This document shows, in pieces, positions 38,275 to 48,564 of a DNA stretch of 64,000 nucleotides (positions are counted from its first letter, which is position 1; every line of letters starts with the position of its first letter). The position numbers were made by a program, and so were the translations under genes. Origin of the DNA: an uncultured Oxalobacter sp. (GTDB lineage: Bacteria > Pseudomonadota > Gammaproteobacteria > Burkholderiales > Burkholderiaceae_D); assembly GCA_934277985.1 (NCBI GenBank), contig CAKQWF010000001.1, positions 124,001 through 188,000 on the forward strand. The letters are read 5' to 3'. The notes under the pieces were generated by a model. It did not search any database, was not told the DNA's origin, and saw nothing but the letters and a program-made list of their open reading frames with translations.

Positions 38275-39347
38275 TGGCTGAAATTCTGTCGCTCGCGCAT
38301 CATTATGGCCGGATGGTGTTCGGCTCATGGTGGCCGCTGATCTGGATACTGGTCAAGATTCATGTGATTCTGTTGCCACTTCTTGGACTGGTGACATTCC
38401 TGACCCTGTGGGAACGCAAGGTGATCGGCTGGATGCATGCGCGTCTGGGGCCGAACCGTGTCGGCCCGCTGGGGCTGATACAACCGATTGCCGATGCCTT
38501 CAAGTTGCTGCTGAAGGAAATCATCGTGCCGGAGCGTGCCGACCGTTTTCTGTTCTGGCTCGCGCCGGTATTGACGATAGGGCCTGCACTGGCGGCATGG
38601 GCGGTAATTCCTTTCGGCGCGGATATGGTGCTGGCCGATGTGAATGCGGGATTGCTGTTCGTCATGGCGATCACGTCGATCGGTGTGTATGGCGTCATCG
38701 TCGCCGGATGGGCTTCCAATTCCAAATACGCGCTTCTGGGCGCCGTGCGTGCCTCGGCGCAGATGATTTCTTTCGGCATCCCGCTGGGGTTCGTTCTGGT
38801 GACGGTGCTGCTGGTGTCGGGTAGTCTGAATCTGTCGGATATCGTGACCGTGCAGAATCACGGGTTCTTCGCTTCGCACGGACTGAATTTCCTGTCCTGG
38901 AACTGGATTCCGCTGTTTCCCCTGTTCATCATTTATATCGTGTGCGCGATTGCCGAAACGGCACGTCATCCGTTCGACGCGGTCGAGGGAGAATCGGAAA
39001 TCGTGGCCGGGCATATGGTCGAATATTCCGGTATGGCGTTCGCCATGTTTTTCATGGCGGAATACGCCAATATCATTTTGCTGTCGGCCATGGCGTCGAT
39101 CATGTTTCTGGGGGGATGGCTCGCGCCGGTGGACTGGGCGTTTCTGGCATGGGTGCCGGGGTGGATATGGCTGGGCGCGAAAACGTCTTTGATCGTGTTC
39201 GTGTTCATCTGGGTGCGCGCGACGTTTCCGCGTTACCGTTACGACCATACCATGCGGCTGGGCTGGAAAGTGTTCATTCCGGTGACGCTGGCGTATCTTG
39301 TGATTGTCGCCTGCTGGATGCAGACGCCGCTGAATATCTGGCATTGA
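38271..39347 (+). CDS. nuoH: NADH-quinone oxidoreductase subunit H
   Basis: NuoH (ND1) forms part of the quinone tunnel in the membrane arm. The 358-residue protein has eight or more membrane segments with the family hallmarks [20 protein letters not shown] (cytoplasmic loop 1), [20 protein letters not shown] and [20 protein letters not shown]. It overlaps nuoG by four bases. Confidence 0.97.
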   Translation: MMAEILSLAHHYGRMVFGSWWPLIWILVKIHVILLPLLGLVTFLTLWERKVIGWMHARLGPNRVGPLGLIQPIADAFKLLLKEIIVPERADRFLFWLAPVLTIGPALAAWAVIPFGADMVLADVNAGLLFVMAITSIGVYGVIVAGWASNSKYALLGAVRASAQMISFGIPLGFVLVTVLLVSGSLNLSDIVTVQNHGFFASHGLNFLSWNWIPLFPLFIIYIVCAIAETARHPFDAVEGESEIVAGHMVEYSGMAFAMFFMAEYANIILLSAMASIMFLGGWLAPVDWAFLAWVPGWIWLGAKTSLIVFVFIWVRATFPRYRYDHTMRLGWKVFIPVTLAYLVIVACWMQTPLNIWH

Positions 39348-39351
39348 GGGG

Positions 39352-39843
39352 ATGATGGGAGCGATCAGGCATTTTCTCAAAACGTTTGCGCTGGCCGAGC
39401 TGGTACAGGGACTCGCGCTGACCTTGCGGATCATGTTCCGCAGGAAAGCGACCGTCAGGTATCCGGAAGAAAAAACGCCGCTTTCCCCGCGTTTTCGCGG
39501 GATGCATGCCTTGATGTGCGATGAAAACGGCAAGGAACGGTGTATCGGTTGCAAATTGTGCGAATCGGCTTGTCCGGCGAAAGCCATCACGATCGATATC
39601 GCGGAAAGCGGGGATGGCTCGCGGCGCACGACACGTTACGAAATCGACCAGAGCAAGTGTATTTTTTGCGGGTTGTGCGAGGAAGCGTGTCCGGTCGACG
39701 CCATTGTCGAGATACCGATGTTTGAATATAGTTCCGATAAACGGGGCGATCTCGTGTTCGGCAAGGACGTTTTGCTGGCTGTCGGCAAGGCGTATGAAAA
39801 GGAAATCAGGGAGGCCAAATCGGCGGACGCACCTTATCGCTGA
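39352..39843 (+). CDS. nuoI: NADH-quinone oxidoreductase subunit I
   Basis: NuoI (TYKY) holds two 4Fe-4S clusters (N6a, N6b) between NuoG and NuoB. The 163-residue protein has both ferredoxin motifs, [18 protein letters not shown] and [18 protein letters not shown], after an amphipathic N-terminal helix. It ends with [17 protein letters not shown]. It follows nuoH by four bases. Confidence 0.97.
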   Translation: MMGAIRHFLKTFALAELVQGLALTLRIMFRRKATVRYPEEKTPLSPRFRGMHALMCDENGKERCIGCKLCESACPAKAITIDIAESGDGSRRTTRYEIDQSKCIFCGLCEEACPVDAIVEIPMFEYSSDKRGDLVFGKDVLLAVGKAYEKEIREAKSADAPYR

Positions 39844-39866
39844 GGGTGTTTGGCCTGTGGAAAATT

Positions 39867-40526
39867 ATGGAATTTGAAACCGTCCTGTTTTATGCTTTCG
39901 CCGCCATTCTCGTCATGTCGGCGCTGCGCGTGGTGACATCGGGCAATCCGGTGCATGCCGTGCTGTATCTGGTGCTGTCTTTTTTTACGGGCGCGGCGCT
40001 TTGGATATTGCTCAAGGCGGAATTTCTGGCATGGATTCTGGTGCTGGTCTATGTCGGCGCCGTCATGGTGCTGTTCCTGTTCGTCGTGATGATGATGGAT
40101 ATGGACATGCCGGAACTGAAAAAGGTGGCGAAAAAGAATATGGCGGTCGCCTCGTTCGTCGGTGTCGTCATCGTGCTGGAAATGTCGGCCGTTCTGTTCA
40201 GGGGATTTTATACGCTGGATTTGCATGCACCGGAAAGCGCGTCGCAAGTCGGGCTGACGGCGTCGATCGGCAAGGCCTTGTTCACCGATTATCTGTTCAG
40301 CGTGGAAATCGCCGCCATGATCCTGCTGGTGGCGCTGGTCGCTGCGGTGACGCTGACCTTGCGTTACCGGCGTGACGCCAAATATACGTCGGCCGCCACC
40401 GCGGTGCGTGTCGATCCGAAGGAACGGATGCGGATCGTCGACATGAAGGCGGAAACGGTCGCGGAAATGCCGGAAGGCGAAACCGGAACGCGGCGTGAGC
40501 ATGAGATAAGGGAGGATGGACGATGA
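39867..40526 (+). CDS. nuoJ: NADH-quinone oxidoreductase subunit J
   Basis: NuoJ (ND6) is a membrane subunit with five predicted helices. The 219-residue protein starts [20 protein letters not shown] and has [19 protein letters not shown] and [20 protein letters not shown], the conserved proton-coupling helix. The C-terminal tail is longer and charged ([13 protein letters not shown] and onward). An in-frame GTG at 39846 is the alternative start. It overlaps nuoK by four bases. Confidence 0.94.
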   Translation: MEFETVLFYAFAAILVMSALRVVTSGNPVHAVLYLVLSFFTGAALWILLKAEFLAWILVLVYVGAVMVLFLFVVMMMDMDMPELKKVAKKNMAVASFVGVVIVLEMSAVLFRGFYTLDLHAPESASQVGLTASIGKALFTDYLFSVEIAAMILLVALVAAVTLTLRYRRDAKYTSAATAVRVDPKERMRIVDMKAETVAEMPEGETGTRREHEIREDGR

Positions 40527-40831
40527 ATGTGACGCTTGTCCATTATCTGATTCTTGGTGCGATCCTGTTTTCGATCGCCGTGATGGGAATTTTCATGAAC
40601 CGGCGCAATCTGCTGGTGCTGTTGATGTCGATCGAACTGATGCTTCTGGCGATCAATATGAATTTCATCGCCTTTTCCCATTATCTGGGAGATGTGGCCG
40701 GTCAGGTGTTCGTGTTTTTCATCCTGACGGTCGCCGCGTCCGAAACGGCGATCGGGCTGGGGATTCTGGTCATTCTGTTCCGGAAGATACATTCGGTCCG
40801 TGCCGATGACATGGACAGTCTGAAGGGATGA
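40523..40831 (+). CDS. nuoK: NADH-quinone oxidoreductase subunit K
   Basis: NuoK (ND4L) is a three-helix membrane subunit with two buried glutamates needed for proton pumping. The 102-residue protein contains [20 protein letters not shown] and [20 protein letters not shown], each carrying one of the conserved Glu residues. It is coupled to nuoJ through an ATGA overlap. Confidence 0.96.
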   Translation: MNVTLVHYLILGAILFSIAVMGIFMNRRNLLVLLMSIELMLLAINMNFIAFSHYLGDVAGQVFVFFILTVAASETAIGLGILVILFRKIHSVRADDMDSLKG

Positions 40832-40879
40832 TGCAAACCTGATTTGTCGTATGACGGAAAGATTACGGAAAGAACTGAT

Positions 40880-43081
40880 ATGCCCGATCAACTGAATATC
40901 CACTTGCTGCTGGTTGCGCTGTTCGCGCCGCTGGCCGGTGCGCTTGTTGCCGGGCTGATGGGGTCGCTGTTCGGCGGGCACATGATCCGGCGGCGTACGT
41001 CCAAGGCAGTGACCGTCACCGGTGTCGCGGTGTCGTTCGCCTGTTCGCTGGTGATACTGGCAGATGTCATGAACGGCGCACGCTTCGACGGCGATGTCTA
41101 TACCTGGATGACGGTGGGCGAAACGTCGTTCGGAATCGGGTTCATGATCGATTCGCTTTCCGCCATGATGATGGCGCTGGTCACGTTCATTTCACTGCTG
41201 GTGCATATCTATTCCATGGGATATATGGAAAACGACGACAATGTCAGCCGTTTCTTTTCGTATATTTCCCTTTTCACGTTCGCCATGCTGTCGCTTGTGA
41301 CGGGAAACAATTTCATCCAGCTCTTTTTCGGATGGGAAGCGGTCGGCGTCATGTCGTACCTGCTGATCGGTTTCTGGCTGGAAAAACCGACCGCCGTCTC
41401 GGCCGGTCTGAAAGCGTTTCTGGTCAACCGTGTGGGCGACTTCGGTTTCATGATCGGTATCGGACTGGTTTTCGCGTTTGCCGGGTCGCTCAACTATCGT
41501 GATGTATTCGGTGTGCGCGAGCAACTGGCAGCCATGACCGTGCCGGGTACTGGCTGGCTGGTCATTACTGCGATCTGTCTGTTTCTCTTTGTGGGGGCCA
41601 TGGGCAAATCCGCACAGTTCCCGTTGCATGTCTGGCTGCCGGATTCGATGGAAGGCCCGACGCCGATTTCGGCGCTGATTCATGCGGCCACGATGGTGAC
41701 GGCCGGCATTTTCATGGTGGCACGCCTGTCGCCGCTTTACGAGCTTTCCGAAGTCGCCTTGTCGGTCATGGTCATCGTCGGCGCGATTTCCGCGCTGTTT
41801 CTGGGGCTGGTGGCGATGGTTCAGACCGATATCAAACGCATCGTGGCGTATTCGACGCTGTCGCAGCTGGGGTATATGGTCGTGGCGCTGGGCGCTTCCG
41901 CCTATTCGGTTGCGGTTTTCCATTTGATGACGCATGCCTTTTTCAAGGCCTTGCTGTTCCTGGCGATCGGTTCCGTCATTCTGGGCATGCATCATGACCA
42001 GGATATCCGGAACATGGGGGGATTGCGGAAATACATGCCCTGGACGTATGCGACGGCGCTCGTCGGATCGCTGGCGCTGGTCGGCGTACCGTTCTTTTCC
42101 GGTTTCTATTCCAAGGAATCCATCATCGGGGCGATCCGTACATCATCCGTGCCGGGTTCGACGTTTGCCATGCTGGCGGTGATCGCCGGTCTGTTCGTGA
42201 CGGGTTTTTACACGTTCCGCCTGTTCTTCTATGTTTTCCACGGACGTGAGCGTTTCCAGCGGCAACAGCTGGTCAACCTCAAGACGGCTGAAAAGGAAAA
42301 AGTGCCGCAGGGCAATCTGATCGGTTTGCTGCCCGGCGAAAAACCGCATGAATCCCCGTGGATCATCAGGATGCCGTTGCTGTTGCTGGCGATTCCTTCG
42401 GTGCTGATCGGCTATATGGCGATCGACGCCATGCTTTACGGGACGTTTTTCGATGGCGTGATCGTGGTCGATCATGCGCGTCATCCGGCCATGTCGGTCA
42501 TGGCGGGACATTTCGCCAGTGCCTTGTCGATGACACTGCATGAAATCATGACGCCGACGTTCTGGCTGGCGATTGCGGGTGTCGGGACGGCATGGTATTT
42601 CTATTTGGTCAACCCGATCATGCCGATCCGGTTGCGCAGGAGAATGCGTTTCCTCTACCGCATGCTGGTCGAACAGTATTATCTGGACAGTCTGTATCTT
42701 CGCGGGTTTGCCGGTACCGCATTGCGGGTGGGCGACGTGTTGTGGAAATGGATAGATGTCACCCTGATCGACGACTGGATCATTTCGCGTTTCTTTGTCG
42801 GGGGAGGCAGAGGGCTGGCGTATGTCGTGTCGAAAGTGTTCGATGTGGGCGCAATGGTGCGCGCGCTTCTGAAAGGAGCGTCGCGTCAGAAAAGCGGATC
42901 GGATTCTGACGGCAGTGCGGTAACGCCTGACAGAAACGCGACGGGATATGAGGGACTGGCAGGCTGGTTCGTCGCGGCAGCCCGGTATTTCCAGTCAGGG
43001 TATCTGTACCAGTATGTATTTGTCATGATTGTCGGATTGTTGTGCCTGCTGTTATGGTTTGTGCCTTTCAGTCTGAAATAA
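40880..43081 (+). CDS. nuoL: NADH-quinone oxidoreductase subunit L
   Basis: NuoL (ND5) is the distal antiporter-like pump with the long lateral helix. The 733-residue protein starts MPDQLNIHLLLVALFAPLAG and shows LFFGWEAVGVMSYLLIGFW, the glutamate helix, and HVWLPDSMEGPTPISALIHA with a pumping lysine region nearby. TLSQLGYMVVALG is followed by HAFFKALLFLAIGSVI. The frame opens further upstream at 40844, but the ATG at 40880 fits the family. Confidence 0.96.
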   Translation: MPDQLNIHLLLVALFAPLAGALVAGLMGSLFGGHMIRRRTSKAVTVTGVAVSFACSLVILADVMNGARFDGDVYTWMTVGETSFGIGFMIDSLSAMMMALVTFISLLVHIYSMGYMENDDNVSRFFSYISLFTFAMLSLVTGNNFIQLFFGWEAVGVMSYLLIGFWLEKPTAVSAGLKAFLVNRVGDFGFMIGIGLVFAFAGSLNYRDVFGVREQLAAMTVPGTGWLVITAICLFLFVGAMGKSAQFPLHVWLPDSMEGPTPISALIHAATMVTAGIFMVARLSPLYELSEVALSVMVIVGAISALFLGLVAMVQTDIKRIVAYSTLSQLGYMVVALGASAYSVAVFHLMTHAFFKALLFLAIGSVILGMHHDQDIRNMGGLRKYMPWTYATALVGSLALVGVPFFSGFYSKESIIGAIRTSSVPGSTFAMLAVIAGLFVTGFYTFRLFFYVFHGRERFQRQQLVNLKTAEKEKVPQGNLIGLLPGEKPHESPWIIRMPLLLLAIPSVLIGYMAIDAMLYGTFFDGVIVVDHARHPAMSVMAGHFASALSMTLHEIMTPTFWLAIAGVGTAWYFYLVNPIMPIRLRRRMRFLYRMLVEQYYLDSLYLRGFAGTALRVGDVLWKWIDVTLIDDWIISRFFVGGGRGLAYVVSKVFDVGAMVRALLKGASRQKSGSDSDGSAVTPDRNATGYEGLAGWFVAAARYFQSGYLYQYVFVMIVGLLCLLLWFVPFSLK

Positions 43082-43099
43082 AAACGAGTTCGTAAAAAC

Positions 43100-44593
43100 A
43101 TGCCTACGTTGTCATATTATCCTGTTCCCATTCTTTCACTGGCGATCTGGTGTCCGGTGTTTTTCGGTCTGCTGGTGCTGGCTGTCGGAAAGGATGAAAG
43201 AGCCGTTTTCGTACGGTATCTGTCCCTTCTGGGCGCGGCAGTCAGTCTGGCTGTAACGCTGCCGCTGGTGTTTTTTTTCGACAGGAGTGCGCATGGCATG
43301 CAGTTTGTCGAACGGCATGCCTGGATCAGGCTGTTTCATGTGGAATATGCCTTGGGTGTCGACGGTATCTCGATGTGGCTGGTCGTATTGACCGCGCTGA
43401 TGACGCTGGTCGTGGTGATCGCCGGCTGGAACAATGTCGAAAAACAGATTGCCCAGTACATGGGAGCTTTTCTGGTGCTTTCCGGTTTGATGATCGGTGC
43501 GTTTGCCACGTTCGACGGTTTGCTGTTCTACGTCTTTTTCGAAGCGACACTGATCCCGATGTTCGTCATCATCGGCGTCTGGGGCGGTGAACGGCGGGTT
43601 TATGCGGCGTTCAAGTTCTTTCTTTATACGTTCTTCGGTTCGTTGCCGATGCTCATCGCCATTTTGTACCTGTATCTCCAGACGGACAGTTTCAATATTT
43701 TCGAATGGTACAAGGCGCCGATACCGCTGGCTGTCCAGATATGGCTGTTCATCGGCATGCTGACGGCGTTCGCCGTCAAGGTGCCGATGTGGCCGGTGCA
43801 TACCTGGTTGCCTGATGCGCACGTGGAAGCGCCGACCGGCGGTTCCGTCATTCTGGCGGCCATCATGCTCAAGCTCGGTGCATACGGTTTCATCCGCTTC
43901 ACCTTGCCGATTCTGCCGGATGCCAGCCGGTATATGGAATGGCTCATGATCGCGCTGTCGCTGGTCGCGGTGATCTATATCGGTCTGGTCGCGCTGGTGC
44001 AGAAAGACATGAAGAAACTGATCGCCTATTCCTCGATCGCACATATGGGATTCGTCACGCTGGGCTTTTTCCTGTTCGAGACCATTACGGTCGACGGTGC
44101 GCTGGTCCAGATGATTTCGCACGGTTTCGTTTCGGCGGCCATGTTCCTGTGTGTCGGTGTGCTGTATGACCGGATGCATACCCGCCAGATCGCCGATTAT
44201 GGCGGCGTGGTGCATGTCATGCCGCGTTTCGCCGCCTTTTTCGTGCTGTTTGCCTTTGCCAATTGCGGTTTGCCGGGAACATCCGGTTTCGTCGGCGAAG
44301 TGATGGTCATTATCGGGGCGGTCAAGGTCAATGTCTGGATCGCGCTTGTCGGCGCGCTTGCGCTGGTGCTCGGTGCATCCTATACCCTTTGGATGATCAA
44401 GCGCGTGCTGTTCGGACCGGTCGCGAACGACCATGTGGCTGCACTGAAGGATATCGGTGCGCGTGAATTCCTGATTCTGGCAATCATGGCAGGTTTCGTG
44501 TTGTCGATCGGGATTTATCCGGCATGGATAACCGATGCCATGCAAGTGTCGGTCGCCGATTTGCTGGTCCATGTGGCCCAATCGAAACTGTAA
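43100..44593 (+). CDS. nuoM: NADH-quinone oxidoreductase subunit M
   Basis: NuoM (ND4) is the middle antiporter-like proton pump. The 497-residue protein has the glutamate helix FYVFFEATLIPMFVIIGVWG, VHTWLPDAHVEAPTGGSVIL, and AYSSIAHMGFVTLG with SHGFVSAAMFLCVGVLYDR. It lies between nuoL and nuoN with 18-base gaps, matching the standard operon. Confidence 0.96.
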   Translation: MPTLSYYPVPILSLAIWCPVFFGLLVLAVGKDERAVFVRYLSLLGAAVSLAVTLPLVFFFDRSAHGMQFVERHAWIRLFHVEYALGVDGISMWLVVLTALMTLVVVIAGWNNVEKQIAQYMGAFLVLSGLMIGAFATFDGLLFYVFFEATLIPMFVIIGVWGGERRVYAAFKFFLYTFFGSLPMLIAILYLYLQTDSFNIFEWYKAPIPLAVQIWLFIGMLTAFAVKVPMWPVHTWLPDAHVEAPTGGSVILAAIMLKLGAYGFIRFTLPILPDASRYMEWLMIALSLVAVIYIGLVALVQKDMKKLIAYSSIAHMGFVTLGFFLFETITVDGALVQMISHGFVSAAMFLCVGVLYDRMHTRQIADYGGVVHVMPRFAAFFVLFAFANCGLPGTSGFVGEVMVIIGAVKVNVWIALVGALALVLGASYTLWMIKRVLFGPVANDHVAALKDIGAREFLILAIMAGFVLSIGIYPAWITDAMQVSVADLLVHVAQSKL

Positions 44594-44611
44594 GGGGCGG
44601 ATGCGGACGGT

Positions 44612-46102
44612 ATGGATGCCATGAACCTGATTTCTGCCATGCCGGAGCTGATACTGGTCGTATCGGTTCCGCTGATTCTGCTGGCCGATCTGTTTTTGCC
44701 ACAGGGCAGGCGTGATGTCACGTTTGTCCTGTCGTCGCTGGTGATTCTCGCCTGTGCGACGGCCAGCGCCGTTTTCATGCAGGACAAGACGGTGGTATAT
44801 GCTTTCGGTGGTTCGTTCGTGTCGGATGCCGTGTCGAACCTGCTCAAGCTGTGTACCTGTTTCGCGATGTTGCTGACGCTCGTCTATGCGCGGCGTTATG
44901 TCAGTGAACGTCAGATGACATCCGGGCATCTCGGCGGCGAGTTTTATACGCTGGCGCTGTTTTCGATGCTGGGCCAGTTCGTCGTCATTTCAGCCGCCGA
45001 TTTTCTGGCCATGTTTCTGGGAATCGAGTTGATGTCTTTCCCGCTGTACGCGCTGGTGGCGTTGAAGCGCGATGACGGAAAGGCCGTCGAGGCTGCCACG
45101 AAGTTTTTCATTCTGGGTGCACTCGGCTCGGGATTGCTGCTCTACGGCATTTCCATGCTCTATGGCGCGACCGGTTCGCTGGGGTTTGCGGAAGTGGCGA
45201 AAATGGCTGCGCAGACAGGTACGAACCGGCTGATCATGGTATTCGGTATCGTTTTCGTGGTGGCGGGCATTGCGTTCAAACTCGGGGCGGTGCCGTTCCA
45301 TATGTGGGTGCCGGACGTATTCGAGGGAGCACCGACCGCGGTGACGCTTCTGGTCGGCGGGGCACCCAAGCTGGCGGGGTTTGCCGTTTGCATGCGGATT
45401 CTGGTCGATGGCCTGTTGCCGATGGCGGTCGACTGGCAACAGATGCTGATCGTGGTTTCCGTGCTGTCGATGGCGCTGGGCAACGTGATGGCGATCATGC
45501 AGTCGAATATCAAGCGCATGCTGGCGTATTCGACCATTTCGCAAATGGGGTACATGCTGCTGGGGATGCTTGCCGGGGTGAAAGCGGGTGAACTCGGAAC
45601 GACTTTCGTTTTCGCTTACGGCGCGTCGATGTACTACACGATCGTTTATGTACTGGCGACGCTGGGCGCATTCGGCGTCATCATCATGATGTCGCAAAAA
45701 GGGATCGAGGCCGAAAAACTGTCTGATTTCCGTGGACTGAACCGCCGGAATCCCTGGTATGCGCTCATCATGCTGTTGTGCATGTTTTCGTTTGCGGGCG
45801 TTCCGCCGCTTGTCGGTTTCTACGGCAAGGTCGCGGTATTTCAGGCGGTCATCAATGTCGATCTGTTCTGGCTGGCTGTCGTCGGCATTTTCTTTGCCGT
45901 CGTCGGTGCGGTTTATTATCTTCGTGTCGTCAAGATCATGTATTTCGATGTACCTCAGGATACCGGGAAAATCGGCGTGCCATGGGATATGGCGGTCTGC
46001 CTCGGTATCAATGGCGTGCTGGTACTGGTGCTGGGCGTTTTCCCGGGGCCCCTGATGGACTGGTGCCTGAGCGCGGTGCATCATGCGTTCCTGATATCGT
46101 GA
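44612..46102 (+). CDS. nuoN: NADH-quinone oxidoreductase subunit N
   Basis: NuoN (ND2) is the proximal antiporter-like pump. The 496-residue protein shows FLAMFLGIELMSFPLYALVA, VPFHMWVPDVFEGAPTAVTL, and AYSTISQMGYMLLGMLAG. ATGs at 44612 and 44621 are both possible starts; the first is given. It is last in the nuo operon, and its stop is embedded in a terminator hairpin. Confidence 0.96.
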   Translation: MDAMNLISAMPELILVVSVPLILLADLFLPQGRRDVTFVLSSLVILACATASAVFMQDKTVVYAFGGSFVSDAVSNLLKLCTCFAMLLTLVYARRYVSERQMTSGHLGGEFYTLALFSMLGQFVVISAADFLAMFLGIELMSFPLYALVALKRDDGKAVEAATKFFILGALGSGLLLYGISMLYGATGSLGFAEVAKMAAQTGTNRLIMVFGIVFVVAGIAFKLGAVPFHMWVPDVFEGAPTAVTLLVGGAPKLAGFAVCMRILVDGLLPMAVDWQQMLIVVSVLSMALGNVMAIMQSNIKRMLAYSTISQMGYMLLGMLAGVKAGELGTTFVFAYGASMYYTIVYVLATLGAFGVIIMMSQKGIEAEKLSDFRGLNRRNPWYALIMLLCMFSFAGVPPLVGFYGKVAVFQAVINVDLFWLAVVGIFFAVVGAVYYLRVVKIMYFDVPQDTGKIGVPWDMAVCLGINGVLVLVLGVFPGPLMDWCLSAVHHAFLIS

Positions 46103-46118
46103 TGATCGCGATTTTTTT
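46096..46118 (+). terminator. Terminator of the nuo operon, overlapping the nuoN stop
   Basis: ATCGTG (46096-46101) pairs with CGCGAT (46107-46112, one G-U pair) over a five-base loop, followed by six T. The nuoN stop TGA (46100-46102) lies in the left arm. The short stem suggests moderate strength. Confidence 0.6.
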
Positions 46119-46168
46119 CGGAGCGGAGTGTTAAAATCCGCCTTTTCTGGCAATAGGGATAGGATACG

Positions 46169-47293
46169 ATGGCAGGCAATACTTTCGGAAAGCTTTTTTC
46201 GGTAACGACGTTCGGCGAGTCGCACGGCCCGGCGCTGGGATGTGTTGTTGACGGTTGCCCGCCGGGGATGGCACTTTCCGAAGCGGATATCCAGCCGGAA
46301 CTGGATCGCAGGCGTCCCGGTTCGTCGCGCTTCGTCACGCAACGGCGCGAGCCCGATGCCGTGCGGATCCTTTCGGGCGTTTATCAGGGAAAAACGACAG
46401 GTACTCCCATTGCGCTGCTGATCGAGAATCAGGACCAGCGCAGCCGGGATTACAGCGATATCGCCGAGGTATTCCGTCCCGGTCATGGCGACTATACCTA
46501 TTTCATGAAGTACGGTATCCGCGATCCGCGCGGCGGTGGACGTTCGTCGGCTCGCCTGACGGCGGCGACAGTCGCTGCGGCGGCCATTGCGAAAAAATGG
46601 TTGAGAATGCATTGCGGTACTGAAATCATGGGCTGCATGAGCCAGATGGGCGACACGGTCATTCCTTTCGTTTCATGGGCGTTCACTGCCGGCAATCCCT
46701 TTTTCGCCGCGACTGAAGATGCCGCGCTGTTGTCGTCGCTGGAACAAAAGCTCGATGCCTTGCGCAAGGCAGGCGACTCCATCGGCGCGAAAGTCGAGGT
46801 CGTGGCGAGTGGTGTGCCGGTCGGTCTGGGCAATCCGCTGTTTGAAAAGCTGGATGCGGAAATCGCAGCTGCCATGATGGGGATCAATGCCGTCAAGGGG
46901 GTCGAAATCGGCGACGGTTTTGCTGTCGTGACGCAAAAGGGTTCCGAACATGGCGATGAAATCACGCCACATGGGTTTTCAAGCAATCATGCCGGTGGTG
47001 TGCTGGGCGGTATTTCGACGGGGCAGGATATCCGGGTCAGTATCGCCGTCAAACCGACGCCATCGATTCGCTTGCCGCGTCATTCCGTCGATAGTCGAGG
47101 CAATCCGGTCGTGGTGGAAACGAACGGTCGTCATGATCCCTGTGTCGGTATTCGCGCCGTGCCGGTCGCCGAAGCGATGCTGGCGCTGGTGCTGATGGAT
47201 GCCGTTTTGCAGTACCGTGCGCAATGTGCCGATGTAGCGCTTCCCGTCGCGCCAGTCGCCGGCAGCCTGCCCGGTACGGTATCCGGAAAATAG
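46169..47293 (+). CDS. aroC: Chorismate synthase
   Basis: AroC makes chorismate from EPSP using reduced FMN, the branch point for aromatic amino acids and folate. The 374-residue protein has the three family signatures: [19 protein letters not shown] near residue 17, the FMN-binding [20 protein letters not shown] near 105, and [20 protein letters not shown] near 315. ATGGCAGGC follows an AGGATA ribosome site. An MFS gene follows 21 bases later, probably co-transcribed. Confidence 0.97.
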   Translation: MAGNTFGKLFSVTTFGESHGPALGCVVDGCPPGMALSEADIQPELDRRRPGSSRFVTQRREPDAVRILSGVYQGKTTGTPIALLIENQDQRSRDYSDIAEVFRPGHGDYTYFMKYGIRDPRGGGRSSARLTAATVAAAAIAKKWLRMHCGTEIMGCMSQMGDTVIPFVSWAFTAGNPFFAATEDAALLSSLEQKLDALRKAGDSIGAKVEVVASGVPVGLGNPLFEKLDAEIAAAMMGINAVKGVEIGDGFAVVTQKGSEHGDEITPHGFSSNHAGGVLGGISTGQDIRVSIAVKPTPSIRLPRHSVDSRGNPVVVETNGRHDPCVGIRAVPVAEAMLALVLMDAVLQYRAQCADVALPVAPVAGSLPGTVSGK

Positions 47294-47314
47294 CAACGGC
47301 AGACGGGTCTGGCG

Positions 47315-48478
47315 GTGTCGGACAAATCTTCCTGGCCGAAACAGTCGTTCGGTTTCGGCGCTTTCTATTTCAGCTATTACAGCTTCGTCGGTGTTTTCCC
47401 GACATATATCACGCTGTATCTGGCGTTCAGGGAAATCGGCGCATTCGAAATCGGCATCCTGATGTCGCTGATGCAGGCCATGCGTATCGTCGGGCCGAAT
47501 CTCTGGGGGTGGCTGGCGGACTGGACAGGGCAGCGAGCCCGTGTGCTCCAGATGACAGCAGCGGCTGCGCTTGTCGCGTTCATCGGATTTTTCTTCGGTG
47601 GCGGGTTCTGGTATTTCGCCTTTTTCATGGTGGCGGTCAATCTGTTCACGAGTGCGCAGGGACCGTTGTCGGACGCCCTGATTCTCTCGGAAATGCAGGG
47701 CAATATGTCCCGTTACGGGCAGTTGCGTTTGTGGGGGTCGGTCGGCTATGTCGTCATGACGGCGGCTTCCGGGTTTGTGCTGGACTGGACGGGTATCGGT
47801 TTGATGCCATGGGTCGGTGCGGTTATTCTGGGCGCAGTCTTGCTGGTCAGCCTCCGGCTGTACCAGACACCGCGGCCTGCTGCGGAAAAAAAACGGGTGT
47901 CGCTCTGGCATGTCGTCCGGCAGCGTGATGTGGTGGCCTTCATGGTATCTGGCTGTTTCATGCTCGCGGCGCATTCGGCGCTGTATGCTTTCTATTCGCT
48001 GTATCTGTCGAATCTGGGATACAGTAGCGTGACGATCGGTCTGATGTGGGCTATTGGCGCGACGGCGGAAATCGTGTTTTTCATTTACCAGTCGCCGGTG
48101 ATCCGGCGTTTCGGCATCAAGTCGGTGATGCTCGCCAGTTTGTTTCTTGCCGTCGTCCGTTTCGCGCTGATCGGCGTCGGCGCCGAATCGTTCGCCATTT
48201 TGCTTTTCGCGCAACTTTTGCATGCAGCGACATTCGGTGCGCATCATGTCGCTTCCATCCTATCGATCCAGAAATGGTTCTCCGGTCCGCTTCAGGCAAG
48301 GGGACAGGCGCTTTTCATCAGTGCGTCATACGGTATCGGCGGAACGGCGGGCGGTTTTCTGTTGTCGTGGGTATGGGATTTTTTCATGCCTGAATCGGTG
48401 TACTGGGTGGCGAGTGCCTTTGCTTTGGTGGCGCTTTTCGCCGCGTGGCTGTCATTCAGGTGGCAGACAACGAAATAA
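47315..48478 (+). CDS. MFS transporter, PPP/LacY-like branch
   Basis: The 387-residue carrier starts with a GTG (MSDKSSWPKQSFGFGAFYFSYYSFVG) and has about 12 hydrophobic segments. SYYSFVGVFPTYITLYL and GPLSDALILSEMQGNMSRYG with YGQLRLWGSVGYVV are features of the MFS_1_like/3-phenylpropionate-transporter (HcaT-type) branch. Position after aroC recurs in Burkholderiales. The true substrate is unknown. Confidence 0.82.
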   Translation: MSDKSSWPKQSFGFGAFYFSYYSFVGVFPTYITLYLAFREIGAFEIGILMSLMQAMRIVGPNLWGWLADWTGQRARVLQMTAAAALVAFIGFFFGGGFWYFAFFMVAVNLFTSAQGPLSDALILSEMQGNMSRYGQLRLWGSVGYVVMTAASGFVLDWTGIGLMPWVGAVILGAVLLVSLRLYQTPRPAAEKKRVSLWHVVRQRDVVAFMVSGCFMLAAHSALYAFYSLYLSNLGYSSVTIGLMWAIGATAEIVFFIYQSPVIRRFGIKSVMLASLFLAVVRFALIGVGAESFAILLFAQLLHAATFGAHHVASILSIQKWFSGPLQARGQALFISASYGIGGTAGGFLLSWVWDFFMPESVYWVASAFALVALFAAWLSFRWQTTK

Positions 48479-48520
48479 CAAGGCAATAACCATGCGGCCT
48501 GTCAGGTTTGACGGCGAATG

Positions 48521-48529
48521 TGGCATAAT
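48521..48529 (+). promoter_or_regulatory. Candidate extended -10 promoter for the leu operon
   Basis: TGG followed by CATAAT (48524-48529) resembles an extended -10 element and lies 35 bases before leuC. No convincing -35 is seen and no leucine-rich leader peptide is present, so classical attenuation is unlikely. Confidence 0.35.
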
Positions 48530-48564
48530 AAAAAATTGGTTAACAGAAAATGTGATTTGGCATC

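Noticed and set aside
35887..38328. Minus-strand 813-codon open frame over nuoG
   Set aside because: It is the longest shadow frame in the window, exactly antisense to nuoG, with an Arg/His/Gln-biased translation.
43136..44929. Minus-strand 597-codon open frame over nuoM/nuoN
   Set aside because: It is antisense across two conserved genes, and its composition shows it is a shadow.
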